Assembly: GCA_037576195.1 (NCBI GenBank)
Contig: CM075101.1
Location: forward strand, 30,008,001-30,072,000
Reading direction: 5' to 3'
Source: Phytoseiulus persimilis
Taxonomy: Eukaryota > Arthropoda > Arachnida > Mesostigmata > Phytoseiidae
Length of the DNA stretch: 64,000 nt
Both the position numbers and the translations under genes were made by a program. Under the pieces are notes generated by a model. That model did not search any database, was not told where the DNA came from, and was given only the letters and a program-made list of their open reading frames with translations. Below, piece after piece: positions 43,615 through 56,197 of the stretch; position 1 is the first letter of the stretch, and every line of letters begins with the position of its first letter.

Positions 43615-44983
43615 TTGGTCGGATTGATTTCGATTGATCGATCGGTCGTTGTACGTTGCAAGTGAAAAAACTGGTGCCTCAGCATCCCTCATGCACCGCC
43701 CCGGAACTCATCCATTCTTCGCCGACCATTCCCGTTCCGCAGCCGTGCGGGAGTGCGTCATGGGCAAGGTGTGCTTGCATTATGAACGCATGCACTGAAA
43801 AACTATCCATACTAAGCGCCGCGAATCGTTCCTCATGATGGGTTGTCAATCGTCAGCCTGGAGGGTGATGGTTGGGCGAGGACCGCTCGAATAATGTTCG
43901 GTTTTTGAGATGAAGTGACCGCGTCGTGGAGCGGAGCCACTCCGACCAACGGAAGTGCACCTCGGAGGGCGAGCACGTGTTTGGACAACGTGCAGCAGCT
44001 TTGCTGTTACACAGAGCTCTCTTGCATCCACAAAGAAACTTCGGGTTGACCGGTCATGATCATTGATTTCTAGATGGTACCACCCGAATGTTTCGGGACG
44101 TTGGACGATTTCGAGAATCGTAGACTTGACCGTGATTCCCGTCCTCAATCGTGAGGGAGCGTCCTTAAGGACTTGGCTGGAAGACGCACAAGCCGATGAA
44201 TGGTGAAGTACGAGTGAGTGCTCGACGTTCACGAGTCACGATGACAGGTAGCTGAAGAATTCCATGTACGGGTGGCGTAGATGCTCCGCTGCGGCATTCT
44301 CTCATCGTGACTCGTCTTCGCCTGCTCTGACTAACCGATCGACGGACCACTCAGTCGGCGAGCGTTAATCGTCACAGACAGGGAATGGACGTGTTCCAGC
44401 AGCAGGAACGAAGCTTGCCAAAAAATATCAACAGTTGACAGAACTCAACAAATCCGTCGTTGTGCCTTGATCGTCGAACTACCAATGATTCAGCCCATGA
44501 GATAAGTCAGCTTTCCTCAGCGATTTCTCGCCAAACATCTCCCTGTGGACCGCAATCACCGTTCCCAGCAATTGCCAAGTCAGCATCAATCTGAAACCCA
44601 CATCTCACGAGCTGTGTTGAAGAATTCACGCGACGAGGATCACCACCGCGTTGCCCATCGTGGCTGTGATGGCTCCATTCGGATTGTTGACTCAGACAAA
44701 TTGGGCGGGGGTGAAGGGGTCGAGATCCAAGAACGATCCATAGTGATCTGGATTTCATCCAAACTGGATGAGCGACGGGATGCGTACGACTCCACACCCA
44801 CTCAGCTCGCGATTGTCGGCGAGGGCGTCGGCTTCCAGAACCGTCAAGTCTCGTCTGGAAGCTTCGCGATTCTTCTCTGCTCCGCCCGCACTCAGCTACT
44901 TCCAAACGAATCCAGGTGGGGCTCCTCAGACTCGTTGACTAACGGTGTCAGCCAACAACACGACATGAGGCTTTTCATTCAAG
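43615..44983. other. no gene supported
   Basis: Opposed frames at 44507-44905 (minus) and 44545-45027 (plus) are both open; the plus frame has an isoleucine/valine-rich middle but no clear borders. Confidence 0.3.
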
Positions 44984-45751
44984 GTGTTACTAGACGAGCA
45001 GAAGACCCTGACCGAGAGCAGAACTAGGAAACCGGAAGCGGCAGCAGGACAACGGAGCAGAGGGAGGATTCGTTGGGAGACCATTTTCTGTCGCCAATGG
45101 CACACCTTCCGCTCCAAGTGCAATATTCTCAAAAACGTTGCGAGCCTCTTTGGCGGAGCAGAGAGGAACCGGACTGAAAACGTTCCAGGCGCACAAAGAA
45201 AAAAGATTCATGCGAGCAGCAAACCAGCCGAGCAGGCGAACCTGACCAGCTCCACCTGCGTCGCTCGGCCGCCCCCTTGTTATAGTAACGGCCATTTGCA
45301 CGACTGTAAATCCAACCTGTCTTCTCCCGGCGCTCGCTGCTACCCAGCCATGCACATGGAGCTCCTCCAAATTTTGGAGAATCGTCGAAGTCCTCTTCCG
45401 CTTGTATTGAATGGCTTTGCCGAGAAACGGTTGGGCCGCAGAGCAGGCGTTCCGGTCACGTGCCGGGCTCTATCAGGAAATCAATCGTCTCAACGGGATT
45501 GCCCAGCTGGGAAACTCACCTGGAACGAAAAAATGAAAAGTTCATGTAGTTTCACGCGGATAGATGTTCTCACTCCAGGCTCGGGAAGCTTTCTGTTCCG
45601 AAATTATCTCTCTAGATTCGAATGTGGAGCACTGCGAATCCCAAGTACCGTAGGATTACGTCGACCACCGGAGGCCGAAACTTTCTGCTCCGGCATTAGC
45701 CCGACACGGGAGCTCCAGGGTGTTGGGATAGAGTCGGAGCAAAGTCCGTAA
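44984..45751 (+). CDS. longest open frame in the window, 255 codons, coding doubtful
   Basis: This is the longest uninterrupted frame from a start-like codon (TTG/CTG type, not a clear ATG). The translation is mixed: charged first third, cysteine-bearing middle, and more natural sequence around GNQSSQRDCPAGKLTWNEKM. I see no strong acceptor at its start or donor inside. Given how sparse stops are in this sequence, one frame of this size is expected by chance. Listed for completeness. Confidence 0.15.
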   Translation: MLLDEQKTLTESRTRKPEAAAGQRSRGRIRWETIFCRQWHTFRSKCNILKNVASLFGGAERNRTENVPGAQRKKIHASSKPAEQANLTSSTCVARPPPCYSNGHLHDCKSNLSSPGARCYPAMHMELLQILENRRSPLPLVLNGFAEKRLGRRAGVPVTCRALSGNQSSQRDCPAGKLTWNEKMKSSCSFTRIDVLTPGSGSFLFRNYLSRFECGALRIPSTVGLRRPPEAETFCSGISPTRELQGVGIESEQSP

Positions 45752-45992
45752 CCCGTAGGCTGTCTCTGATCGGATTGGGAAAAGACGATGACGAGAAGCT
45801 GAATGCATCTTTCGTCGGAAGCGCTCTCTGGGAGCGACGAAGATTCGGTAATCGCGTATACGAAGACTCCGGGGCTGGTTGACAGTTTGTTTGAGACTAA
45901 GAGCTTCTGACGGCTGTCTCGAAATGCGGGGCAAGAGCTTTTTGCCTATTGGCTTGCCGGTCGACGGACTAGCAGCATCGAGGTAGCCGAAG

Positions 45993-46070
45993 CTAAAGCC
46001 CCAAGCCGTCCTTAAAGTCCCCCTTGCATTCTTGAAATCCCCTCTCTGATATACCCGATGCCCCTAAAGG
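45993..46070. promoter_or_regulatory. cluster of Rel/kappaB-like half-sites
   Basis: Four related elements: CTAAAGCCCC (45993), CTTAAAGTCCCCC (46011), CTTGAAATCCCC (46031) and CCCCTAAAGG (46061). On the minus strand the middle two read GGGGGACTTTAAG and GGGGATTTCAAG, close to the GGGRNNYYCC class but lacking its CC end. Spacings are 18, 20 and 30 bases. Confidence 0.3.
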
Positions 46071-46604
46071 CCTTCTGACGGAACGCTCGAGCTTCCTTAC
46101 AGGACCTCAGAAGGATCCAAGAGATTTCCTGAAGGTTTTATCAGGACGTACTCTTCGGGGCTGCCACTGACTCGGCGCGGCCCGTCAGTCAGCTCGTCCG
46201 TTGCTCCATCTGTTCATCCGTCGGGAGGTTCCGCCGGAAGCAGGTACAGTGCATAATGCACAAGTGTTCATCAATAATTCTCGATCCCATTTTCCAGATC
46301 GGCCTCACGCAGCTGGCTCGTGCGCTGTCTTGACCGAGCTGGCCGGGCTAAATCTCCCGCAAGATCGTCTTCTCAGTAACGTGTTGATGAACTCCGACGC
46401 ATCGAGTCGTCAGTTTCAGCTTGAGTCCACCCGATGTGCCACCTTGATCCGTCCATCCATGGAAACAGACGGCTGTGCGTCCCAATGCGACCGAACGAGT
46501 GGACATTTTGCATCAAATAGAGCGCGAAATTAGAGTCAATCGAGTCCTGCCGAAGCCATTATCGGCCGCCGTCGCCTGAATGGCGGGGTACGTGCGGGCC
46601 GCGT

Positions 46605-46642
46605 GCGCGCGGGCGGTTAAACGAACGACCGACCGACCTGTG
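46605..46642 (+). repeat. imperfect tetranucleotide tract (GACC/GGGC type)
   Basis: GCGCGCGGGCGG then AACGAACGACCGACCGACC. Confidence 0.5.
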
Positions 46643-46694
46643 TCTGGAGCTATCGTTATCTGAGCGATACATATATATCCTCCCGACGTCCCAG

Positions 46695-47108
46695 GTTCCC
46701 TCTGCCAACAGCTCGACTGTCTCTAATGCGTCGGATCAGCCTGGTTCCGCTGCTCTTCCTCGAGTCTTTGATTCCTTTCGTCCAATGTTCGAAACTCGGA
46801 GGTTCGGGTATCTCTTCTGTAGCTCACTTCGGAACGATGATCCCAGAAGAAATACCATAAGCCGGACTGAGCTACGAGCTTTGGAGCCATTGATCGCAGA
46901 GCTCGAAGGCCGAGGAGGACGAATCCTCACGGAAGAAGGCTCGACGAGAACTTCCTCGATGATGAGCTCCCAAACATGGAGCCCAGGGTGGCTGTTGCGG
47001 CGCAAGGGCCGCAAGGAGAAGTGGATGAATTTTCCCATAAGCCCTCCCTCCATTCTGTCATTTCAGGAGTCTCTAAGGCGCGTTCCTTCAGCAGCGTCGT
47101 TAGTTTAG
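46695..47108 (+). CDS. candidate terminal exon, 137 codons
   Basis: An acceptor (ATATCCTCCCGACGTCCCAG, to 46694) opens in phase 0 a frame to TAG at 47106-47108. It includes ELRALEPLIAELEGRGGRIL in its second third and a basic, tryptophan-containing end. A different plus frame (46871-47137) overlaps its second half and reads DENFLDDELPNMEPRVAVAA, arguably better. The translation could pass from one to the other near 46930 by a one-base shift. A third frame starts at ATG 46729 with a hydrophobic signal-like run. Unrecognised. Confidence 0.3.
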   Translation, partial: VPSANSSTVSNASDQPGSAALPRVFDSFRPMFETRRFGYLFCSSLRNDDPRRNTISRTELRALEPLIAELEGRGGRILTEEGSTRTSSMMSSQTWSPGWLLRRKGRKEKWMNFPISPPSILSFQESLRRVPSAASLV

Positions 47109-47137
47109 GTTTTTTGCTCCAAAAGTTTACAATGTAA
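46871..47137 (+). CDS. overlapping alternative frame
   Basis: Open from just after a TGA (46868-46870) to TAA at 47135-47137. From about 46930 the composition is strikingly protein-like: acidic, then glycine/valine, then serine-rich. There is no ATG or acceptor at its start. It is an alternative to, or a shifted continuation of, the 46695-47108 frame. Confidence 0.2.
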   Translation, partial: ATSFGAIDRRARRPRRTNPHGRRLDENFLDDELPNMEPRVAVAAQGPQGEVDEFSHKPSLHSVISGVSKARSFSSVVSLGFLLQKFTM

Positions 47138-50100
47138 AACATAATCCGCTAAGCCCGGTTCGAAATCACAGTGTAAGAGCATGCTGGAGGGCATTAACGG
47201 CGTCCGAGTTTTTGTCGATGTAGAGAGCGAATTGGATTCGTTTTTCTCGACACCTTCTTATCTTGAACTCCTTCGCACCGGCCTCAGTTCTTTTCGGAAC
47301 GTGTTAAGGGGGGGCGGGGGCGGTGAACGCTGCCGAATGGGGTCCAACTTGAGCCTGGAGACTCTCCGCAGCCGTATCCTGAACTTGACGTTCTGAGGAT
47401 ACTCCGTCAAGGACGACTGCTCTTCACTTTGTTCTTTGGGGCAATTCGTGATCACAGGTCGGGACGCGACGTGGATACATAGTTCGTGTTCCGTTCGCGA
47501 ATTTCGGCTCGAGTTCCCACTGGGAATCCCGGGCGGCTCTTATTTGTCTCGTCACGTATTCACAATGCGTACCGAATATGAATAGCGACATTATTCTAGC
47601 CGCAGAGAAGACGTCAAAAGTCTAACGGCCGAGACAGAACTCGACAACTAGCCGCCCAGCTCCAGGACCAGTTGGTGTTGTGGGCGCACGCGCATACCAT
47701 ACGCAAGCAGAGCTGCACGAAAATTGGGCACGGAATTCCAAAATGTGCGCCGAATCCGTAACCAGGTGTTGTGCAAGTCTCGCCGAGCAGGCACCGAATA
47801 TTTTCAAAGAGACCGCTGGCGGGAACAAGCCGACAACCATGAGGTGGGGCCGAATGCGGAGGGCTAGAGAAAGGAGAAAAGGAGTAAATCTCCTAGAAAG
47901 CTCCTCGGTTTCGAAACGGCGAGCGTTCCTCCTCATCCGACCTTCCGCGACTTGAGCATCGCCGACCGCCGTTGTTCCCCACTTCCGAGGTTGACGAAGA
48001 GTCGGGTGAGGAATCGTTGTAGCCGATCTATTCGGAGTGGGATTCAGTCGGTTCTCCTTCGCGAGGCTTTCCCGTGGATGATAACCATGAGACCCGCAAG
48101 CTTTCAGCGTTCAGGGTGCCGGCGGCCCCGCACCACCTCCGCCACGGATGATTCCAGGAGGCAGCTTCGCACGTGACACACTCGCATTGAATGGAGCGAT
48201 GATAAGCAAGGATGAATACCGATCACCTTACCCGTCCGAGGCCGAGGAATCGCTCACACTGTCACTGTGGACATCGGCTACGGTTCCATCCATACAGCTC
48301 CTAGCTGTGGGGAGATCCAGGACGGTCCATGTAGGATGCGATTCGCGCCAGCTTCCCGGCCCGTCAATGGCAGCGTCGCTAGAGCTTCTTCGTCGAGAAA
48401 CAGGGACTGCCGAACGGACTGCCGGTTGTGACTCGGAAATTTTTCGAAAATCAAACAGCCGAAGTCCCTCCTAGCTGGAGCGAGCGCTCTATTCCGAGAT
48501 AAATAATACCGCTCGTGATCCGCTCGGTGTTTCTGACTCTCGGGGACAAATGATGAGGCAGAGGGAGGGAGTTGCTGTTCGCAGAGGAGCTCGGAACTTG
48601 AACCCGAGCTCCTAGGAGCCGTGGGCGCGGGCCTCCGCCCATCCTCCTGCAGCGCCTTCCACGTCGTGTTGCATCATTCGTCGGTAGCGTCTGCCGTCGA
48701 CTACATCTGTATCTCTCACAGGAGCGATTCGCTCAATCTGCAACGACAATACATCCGTTGTGTGAGGAGCCGAAGCTCTCCTGAACTCTTCTAGCGCGGT
48801 CCCCATCGCGTTATTCAGTTTCTCAGTAGAGTACCCCCTCAACAACGGCGAGCAGAATATTCCGGGGACGTCGTCAACCTCCGATAGCAAGGACGTCGTC
48901 AGTCCAGGGTCGTCATCGACCTGCTCCGAGATGTTCGAGCGCTGACGATCCCTTTGCCGTCTTCCGTGCCAGACAGAAGCTGAGCGATCGGACGAACTCG
49001 GAACGACGATAATGGTTGAGGAATTAGATTGGAGCGAGCGCAAGAAGGATGGGGAGTCGAGGGAGCAACCGAGGAAGATATTGACCCGGGAAGGACCTTG
49101 AGTGAAGAATGAGGACAATGGTCGGACAATACACACTTGAATTCTTTGGCGGTTTATTCAGGATATAGCTCGACGCCGAACAACCCGACGTAATGTTGTG
49201 CCATTTTTCTTCGGGAGGACTCCCGGCGATTGTGGTGGCGGTGGCGCCGGCCGGACAGCCAGCCCCATTCTCTCGTTTTTCCTCTTTTGAAGCGACCTCC
49301 GGTTCATATCTAACGGCCGCCGTCGCAGCGGCTGAGTGCATATCTGCCTAAGTGGCGTATTATTCAATGCATCTAACGCCCTAACACCGAGCAAGGCTGC
49401 ATTTCGATGACTCTGCCAGCGAGGGGATAAAAGCGGCCGAGCCAAGAGCATCCTGGAACTCGGGCTCCTGCATCCCCGATACAGGAACAGCCGAATGACG
49501 CTGTAGCTCCGAACAGGCGCGGAAGGAACAAGCCCTATCCGTGTGGTATCCGCCAGAGGCAACCGAAAGCTTAGCCTCGAGACGCGGCGGGCCAGCTCAG
49601 TCAGCGAGGGAGGAGCAAAGAGACTTCGCTCCCAAGGCTGAGTCGATACGCGTTCGATCCCGATCCTTTCCTCGATCTATAGTTCCTCCGTCCTCGTTTC
49701 TCTCGCGTTGTCCTCCAGACTTTCTCGCTCTGTTCCCGTCGACTCGGGCGGGCCGCTGTACGTTCTAAGAATTGGAAAAATGTCCTTTGTCCACTTGTTT
49801 TTCTATGCGGAAGAAGCGGGAGTCTCCTCAACCTCGCCATCGGTTTTCCAGAGAGAATCAGCCCCACGGAGCCTTGAAAGAGTACCTGAGAGCATGGGTG
49901 GGGAGGAGCGGGTCCTAATCGGTTCCAGAGCACTTTTCGTCTGATGCGATGCGCGAGTCGAAAAACTCAACATCCTCTCCTTTCAAATCTTTCCGCTGCT
50001 CTCCATTCTCGGTTGCCCAGCCCGGTTTGTGTCGAGAGATCTCCAGCCGCGTGGGTCCACCAGACCGACAGATCTGAAGGGCATTGGGTATGTTTTTTAG

Positions 50101-50474
50101 GCGAATACTGAAGAGTGATCAAGGAAGCCAACTTATCGCCGAAAAGAAGAAAATGTCAACCAAGCGTCACCACACCGTTGCCGGCACTCTCCAGCGAAGT
50201 GGACGCTGGACAATCGTACCCCTCACGGTACTGTATGGGCTTCCGCAACCAGCTCTAGAACTTCCACAGAGTAAGATCATCATCGAAGCCGATCGGGGCA
50301 TTTTTCGCGGCGTCCTTTGTGACGGACGTCGAGTCGTCGGACTCAATCTCCCACTTCCAATCCTTGGAGCGCAGCAGCCGTGCCATCTACCAGAGGCGCC
50401 AGGGTCCTAACTCGAAGGCTCAGAGTCGAAAACACTCCGAGTGCTCAAACTCTCCGTTCGCCGTCTCCACAGCA

Positions 50475-50525
50475 ACGGTTGGTCGCTCACTCGCTCGACC
50501 CGTCCGTCAGTGCGCCCGTCTCGCA
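50475..50525 (+). repeat. imperfect tetranucleotide tract (GCTC/GTCC type)
   Basis: GGTTGGTCGCTCACTCGCTC followed by GACCCGTCCGTCAGTGCGCC. Confidence 0.5.
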
Positions 50526-51424
50526 AGGATAAAATGGTCGTTTGCGGCGATTCTTCGTCATTTATAAAATTGTCAATTACCCGTTTTTCCCTCTGAGCCG
50601 CTCTTTATTATTATTTTTTCCTCCGAACGAGCCTCGAGTAGAGTCCGAATGGTCTCCTCCTCCGTCGTTTTTTCTCGACGCTGCTTTTCCCGCATCGTAT
50701 CCGTTGCTCTCGACCAGAGATCCCTGTCTACAAATGCCACATCCCATTCAGTAGTGGCCATCACTCCTTTCAAATCGTGTATTGGTTTCCCCCGATGGAT
50801 GGTCTTCGTTGCCGATTTCGACGGCGGCGGGGGCGGCAGCAGCATCGTGCTGCTTGCCCATCTTTGTGCACGACGATGACGACGACAACTCTGGTCAACT
50901 GCTTCAAGCTTTTGTTGTCTGACGTCTGGCAGCCCTGGTTGCCCACCCCTCCATCCATCGATTCGGTTCCGCTACCACACCACACCCCTCCCCTTTCCCT
51001 CTCCCACTTGGTTTCAGGTCGGTCTGCCCAGGCATCGATCGGTCGTCTACCTGGAAGATCGACGTGATTCACTTTCCAGATCGAACGAACCCAGGATGAC
51101 GGCCCGCCGTCAGGCTTGCTTTTCGGGGGATGTTCGGGGATCCAGTCCTCCTAATTCGAGCTCGTTCCGTGTCGTTGAGGGTCGCGCAGCGGAATGTGAG
51201 GGCTTTTTGAGAGGGCATGCGGAACAAGAGGTCTGTCCGCCCCCGCACAGCACGTCCGGCAGCGCAGCTCCCAATCAAGTCGGAACAGATAGCTTTCAGC
51301 TCTGTTGTGAACCGAGGCGCGGAACGAGACGAAGTTCCACGTGACATCTCTCGCGTTTCCAAAGCACCGATGGCTCCGAATTTAGCGTCAGTATTGTTTG
51401 ATATAGAGGCGCGCAACATCCGAT

Positions 51425-51530
51425 GCGTGACCGAAGCGTAGGCAGGCATTCAGAAAGGCAACCAGCCAGGCAAACTGACGCACAACCGGGCATGCAATCC
51501 AACGAACCCGCAGACAGCTGGCCGGCACTC
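51425..51530 (+). repeat. imperfect tetranucleotide tract (GGCA/AACC type)
   Basis: GCGTAGGCAGGCATTC, then AGGCAACCAGCCAGGCAAAC and further degenerate units. Confidence 0.4.
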
Positions 51531-53194
51531 GGCTCGACCGGGAGGGGAAAGTCCGTTTCATCAGCGGAAGTCCGCTGGCGGCGTCGAGCGACTCTAGCTC
51601 CGCGCCACATCGGTCGCCGGGCCAACTGAAACGTTATCGCCAGAACGCTGGATTCACCTTATTCGTCATCGACCGCGCCACCGCATAACCGGCCGCTCGC
51701 TCGACCACCTTGCAAACCAACCCGATTGTGCCAACATCCGTAAGTGGTTGACGGGCAACGGAACTTCGGTCACACTTCGGCGTTCGCCCCAGTGGCGAGA
51801 ACAATCGGTGACACCGCTCTCACGGGGTGCAAACCTTGAGAAACCTCCCAAACTGAGCATTCAGCAGCGCTCATCCGTCACAGGACGACCGCGCGCTCCG
51901 CGGAGCTTCAGAACAAATCCGTGCTTGCGGCGCCAGCCCACAATCAGGGCGAGATGTCGAATTCCAGGACACTGGTTTCGACAGAAATATTCTTTCCTGT
52001 AACGTCAAACTTGAAAGTCACGGAGCGCGGGTGCGCGGTTTCAACGAAGCTGATATCCAGCCGAAGTTTGCGGATGCCCAGCAGAGCCTCCATCAGCTAC
52101 GGCTCGATATAACGATGGCCGATAACCGTTCTCCGATTTCCTAAATGGCATGCAGAAACGGGAGTCACCATACCGTGTTCTCCCCCAAGGGTTGACCGCG
52201 TGATGCTTCTCGCCGCTAATTGTCAGCTGCCTGATCCTGGGGGCTTCGATCCTGATCCCGGGAGGACGTTGAAGCCTCGAGATGGCCGCAGTAGGGAAAA
52301 GCGTGCAGAGGCGTGCGCGGTTGGCAAGAAGGGAGAAGCTGCTAAATGGAAGCGGCCCGTATCCATTCCCCGTAGATAGCGAGCACGCATATTATCTGAG
52401 CGATGCCCTCCTCAGCCCTCAAAGACAGACACCAGGCACCAGAGGGGCCAGCGAGCGAAGTCAATAGCACGCATCAATCGATTTTTTCTCTCGCCTACGT
52501 TTTGCCTATATGGCCGAACTATTATGTACAGCTTTGCCGAGGAACAACCACACCGAATCACGGTCTGGGAAGAAACTCCCCCAACCGGCCAAGGAAGCCG
52601 GCCCCGTGGAGGGCCGACGAAGAAGATCCATATTCACTCGCCGATGAGATTTTCTGCTTGCCCAAGCTCTTCACGTTACGAGCTTTTTGTGTTCTGCTGA
52701 GGAGCGGCTGGTTTTTCCGTGCCTCGACAAATTGCGTGACAAGCGAGTGCTTTCTGTCTCAACGATTCTTTTTTGTGTCGCCAGCTTTCTGTAGTCGTTG
52801 GCTGCTCCCAATACTACAACTTGTCTCGTCCGGTTTCCTGAATCCGTTGCTCAAGAAAGCGTGATTCGTTGGGAATTGAAGTTGGGTGCTCGACGGGCAG
52901 ATGATTCCTCACTGACCGCCGTTGTGCCGCCAACCCGCCACAACGGCGTCGAATACAACTCCAGGTCAATCCAAGCCGCCAGCGAGCTCCACCCGAACCG
53001 ACGAACGGTTTCAACCCCGGGTTACTGGCGGGCCGGCCGTGACGCCAGAGGGTTAGATATCCACTCGTCAGGCGGGTCAATCATTCATCGTCGTAATGCA
53101 GAGAAGACGCCGCCGTCGGTCCGCTGGCTCTAAAGGAAGAAGATAGTAGGACTGAGTGAGCAGGATCCGCCAGATGGGCTTTCCATGTGCCGAT

Positions 53195-53320
53195 ATTAGC
53201 CGTGCGTGCCGACCAGGATGCAGTTATTTCACAACCCGCGCGACGGCCTGCTTGCCTGACTGCCTACTCGGATCCTTGCCCTTCTGCGCTGCCTTCCTGA
53301 TCCGTTGACTGACTCTGTTC
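53195..53320 (+). repeat. imperfect tetranucleotide tract (TGCC/TGAC type)
   Basis: GCCTGCTTGCCTGACTGCC, CCTTGCCCTTCTGCGCTGCC and GATCCGTTGACTGACTCTG. Confidence 0.5.
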
Positions 53321-54454
53321 CATTCCATGGCCATGATAATTGCAATTTTATCACTATTCGAAGCCGGACCAGCCGAAGCGACCGATTTCGTCAGGTTGGA
53401 AAGCTTGACTCTTGTCGGACATCACTGAAGAGCTGGACGACCTGATTCTGTGTTTATCGTTTGGTTCACGATCCCCGAGGTTCCGGGGACCTCGTTGATC
53501 TCCTTTCAGGTAGCGGCTGTCCCCATTCCCAGATGTGGCCGTTGTCCTCGGCAACGCAGCCAGGGCCAAGGAGAGCCTGGCGGAGGGATCGCAGGGACAA
53601 GCTGCTGAGGGAGTTGACATGGACTCCATCACGGCCGATGTGAAACGATGGACTCCACACGAGTCGAACGGTTCCCGTGATTCGCCGCCTCATTGGGACC
53701 CCGACTCGATGAAGATTCGTCTAGATTCGTCACCAAACTCAAACAGCCCGCATCGATGCCAACTCAATTTGTCAAGAAGAGTCAGGGGTTGGAACAGACG
53801 TTGAAACGACCCAGTAGTTCAACGTTATCATCCGAAAACTCGAGTGATCATCCAGTCGCCTCCAGCCGCCTCACACACACGCTCCAGCAGAAATCGAGGG
53901 CCGAACCGAAAACAGATACAAAAACCGTTGCTTCCATAGAAGGCGCTCCTGAAGTTCGTCCGATCCGAGGGTTTGAAAACCGCGGCTCGGTGGTTAAGAA
54001 CTGGTATCCCAAATGAATTCGACTCACAATCCGAATCGCTGAGCTGATCATGCGTCAGTTGAGTGCTTTATTTGAGTAAAGACTCCGACGAATCACAATG
54101 CGATTCGACTTGATTGAAGTTCTGCGATTTTCCACGGTTGAATGTCGCCGATCGTCCAGCCTGGCGTTCGGGCGGATGAGAATAGCCGACGATCGCGGCG
54201 GCGGTCGCGTCGGCTGAATACGACGAATAGAATTTCTGGAGCGAAATGTTTATTCGTTCCCTTCTTCTTCGTTGCCGGCGCGACATTACGGAGTTATCTA
54301 GGGGGAAGAAACGCGTCTGGCACCGCGACCGCGTCTACTAGGCCTGTTTCTAAGTTGATGATGCCATCGACGCATCTGCCCGTTCGACTGCCCTCAAACC
54401 AACCGGCCTCTCGACTCGGAGCTTGCTCGGGAGCCGGGCTCAACGAGTGATCGT

Positions 54455-54500
54455 TGATCGGTCTGGCTGGCTTAGTGTTGCTTGCTTGCTGTCTTGGATT
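54455..54500 (+). repeat. imperfect tetranucleotide tract (CTTG/CTGG type)
   Basis: TCGGTCTGGCTGGCTTAG and GTTGCTTGCTTGCTGTCTTG. Confidence 0.5.
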
Positions 54501-56005
54501 GTTCAGTCAAGAGTTGACTTGTTCGAGGGCTCTGATTCCTCAACGCGAAGCGTTGACCCCGCGCTTCCAAGTTTCGAATTGTTATTCCGAGCACAAAGTT
54601 CACAACGATGATCATCTCAACTAGTCGCCGCGGAGAAGTCTTCTTCGGGCCCTTCGATTCAACTGGGGAAGGAGAAAGGAAAATAGAGTGGGGAGGAGCG
54701 CGAAAAAGTGTCACCGATAGCACCAAAGCTCCACGATGCGGGAGTCACAGCAGCCTTTGATACACAGGAGAGACTCTCAGCAATCTTAATCGATAAGCCC
54801 TTTCTCTCTCTCCAGTTTCCGAGAACATGTTCGGGCAATGCACAATCGAAGCTCGGCGCTCCCCCAGTCTCAGTCTTCCTGATGAATCCAACAGCGGCTG
54901 ACTTCCAACGTTGACTTTCGCCTGTGAATGCTTCGGTATCCTCCCGAGCCGAGAATGGCGGAGCGACGGTGCGCCGGAGTCGACGCCGCACCTTCCCATG
55001 TTTCTCGCAGCGCATTTATCTCCGTTTCGTTCTTGATCCCCCCTTTCCAGAATTTGATACGCGGCATACCTGAGAAACGAGAAAAAATACTTTCGTCGCC
55101 CTCGCTGCGGAACAGGCTGAGAAGGGAAGGGCTTCTAAGCGGACGTCTCTTTGAAAGACGGGGTAATTGAGATCCTTCTTGCGTGAGGGCACTCATTCCC
55201 CCTGAGATCATAAAAGTGAAATCGGCCCCACTCTTCGAGTTCCAAACCCCACTCCATCCTTGAGGTCTTCTCCGCTTCGCCGAAGCCCGTTTGCATTTTC
55301 CTCATGCCGCGACGCCGTTACTTGCTCATCATCCTCAACCACTCCGGACGCGCGCGCGTCATCCGGAATCTGGAGGTTTTCCGAACCCCTGTCGGAACTT
55401 CGAAACCGTCTCGTCCAAACCTTCCGGGGCGTTCGTGCCAGGATCACACAGAATAAACACGGGAGTCCGTTTCGTACCGACGCCGGCTCCGAGGGTCCAA
55501 ACGCGCGACTCGGTGTTTGAGCCCCAGAGCCCCCCGCCGTCGTAGCGTGTCCATTACGAGTATATGTCGTCCTCCCCGTAACGTTGAGCAGACAACGGAG
55601 ATGAATCATCGTGCAGCGCTCAAAGGACACCTCGAAGGCACGAGAGACCGCTCCCAGGCCATCTGGCATGTCACAAGGATCTACGCTTAGGCCTAATCGC
55701 GACGTGGCTATTCAACCGTCCTGTCATTCCACTATGCAGCAGTGGCGGCGACTATCGTCCGACCGTGAACGGAACGCAACCTATCCAGGACGGGTAACAG
55801 ACACCGTGGTGCTGCCGTGGTTCAGCTCACCAGCCACGCCCGAACGAGAGCATCCCAAAACCTTAAAGCCCCACCCGCCTTCGATCCACCCCAATTGCGC
55901 GCGGGCCCGAGTAAGTGGTTCAGAGAAATTCGACCAACTCGACATGCTTCTTCACTGGACTCGGCGGCCTGGCTCTGACGGTGGTCCCAGTCGCCGACGA
56001 CAACA

Positions 56006-56197
56006 ATGGGGAACACTTCCTGTCCACGAAAACAATATGGCGCTCGTACAAACGATGACAGCGACGTGGATGGTGACGACTCGCACGCAAACGAACACCG
56101 CGAACGCTTCTACGTGCGGAAATTCGATCCCATCACACCAGTACCGAGGAATCCGCGTTGTTGGTCATTCGGATCGACTCCTGGCAAATCAGTGTGA
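56006..56197 (+). CDS. candidate small protein or terminal exon, 63 codons
   Basis: ATG 56006 opens 63 codons to TGA at 56195-56197. After a short polar start the product is very acidic and then basic: DDSDVDGDDSHANEHRERFY, followed by a proline- and aromatic-containing end. The acidic run looks like a disordered linker. Two other plus frames (55611-56348 and one ending at 56361) are open across the same bases, so the frame rests on composition. The second residue is glycine, but a myristoylation signal is not claimed. Unrecognised. Confidence 0.3.
   Translation: MGNTSCPRKQYGARTNDDSDVDGDDSHANEHRERFYVRKFDPITPVPRNPRCWSFGSTPGKSV

Larger units (their letters stand above)
45752..46694. other. no gene supported; possible regulatory cluster
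   Basis: Contains the kappaB-like half-site cluster (45993-46070) and tetranucleotide-rich patches at 46180-46225 and 46605-46642. An AT-rich TACATATATATCC lies at about 46668-46680. Confidence 0.3.
47138..56005. other. no gene supported in about 8.9 kb
   Basis: Frames of 60-174 codons are scattered on both strands. None that I examined has good paired splice borders. I searched this stretch less closely than 40-44 kb, so small exons may have been missed. Repeat patches are at 50475-50525, 51425-51530, 53195-53320 and 54455-54500. Confidence 0.25.
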
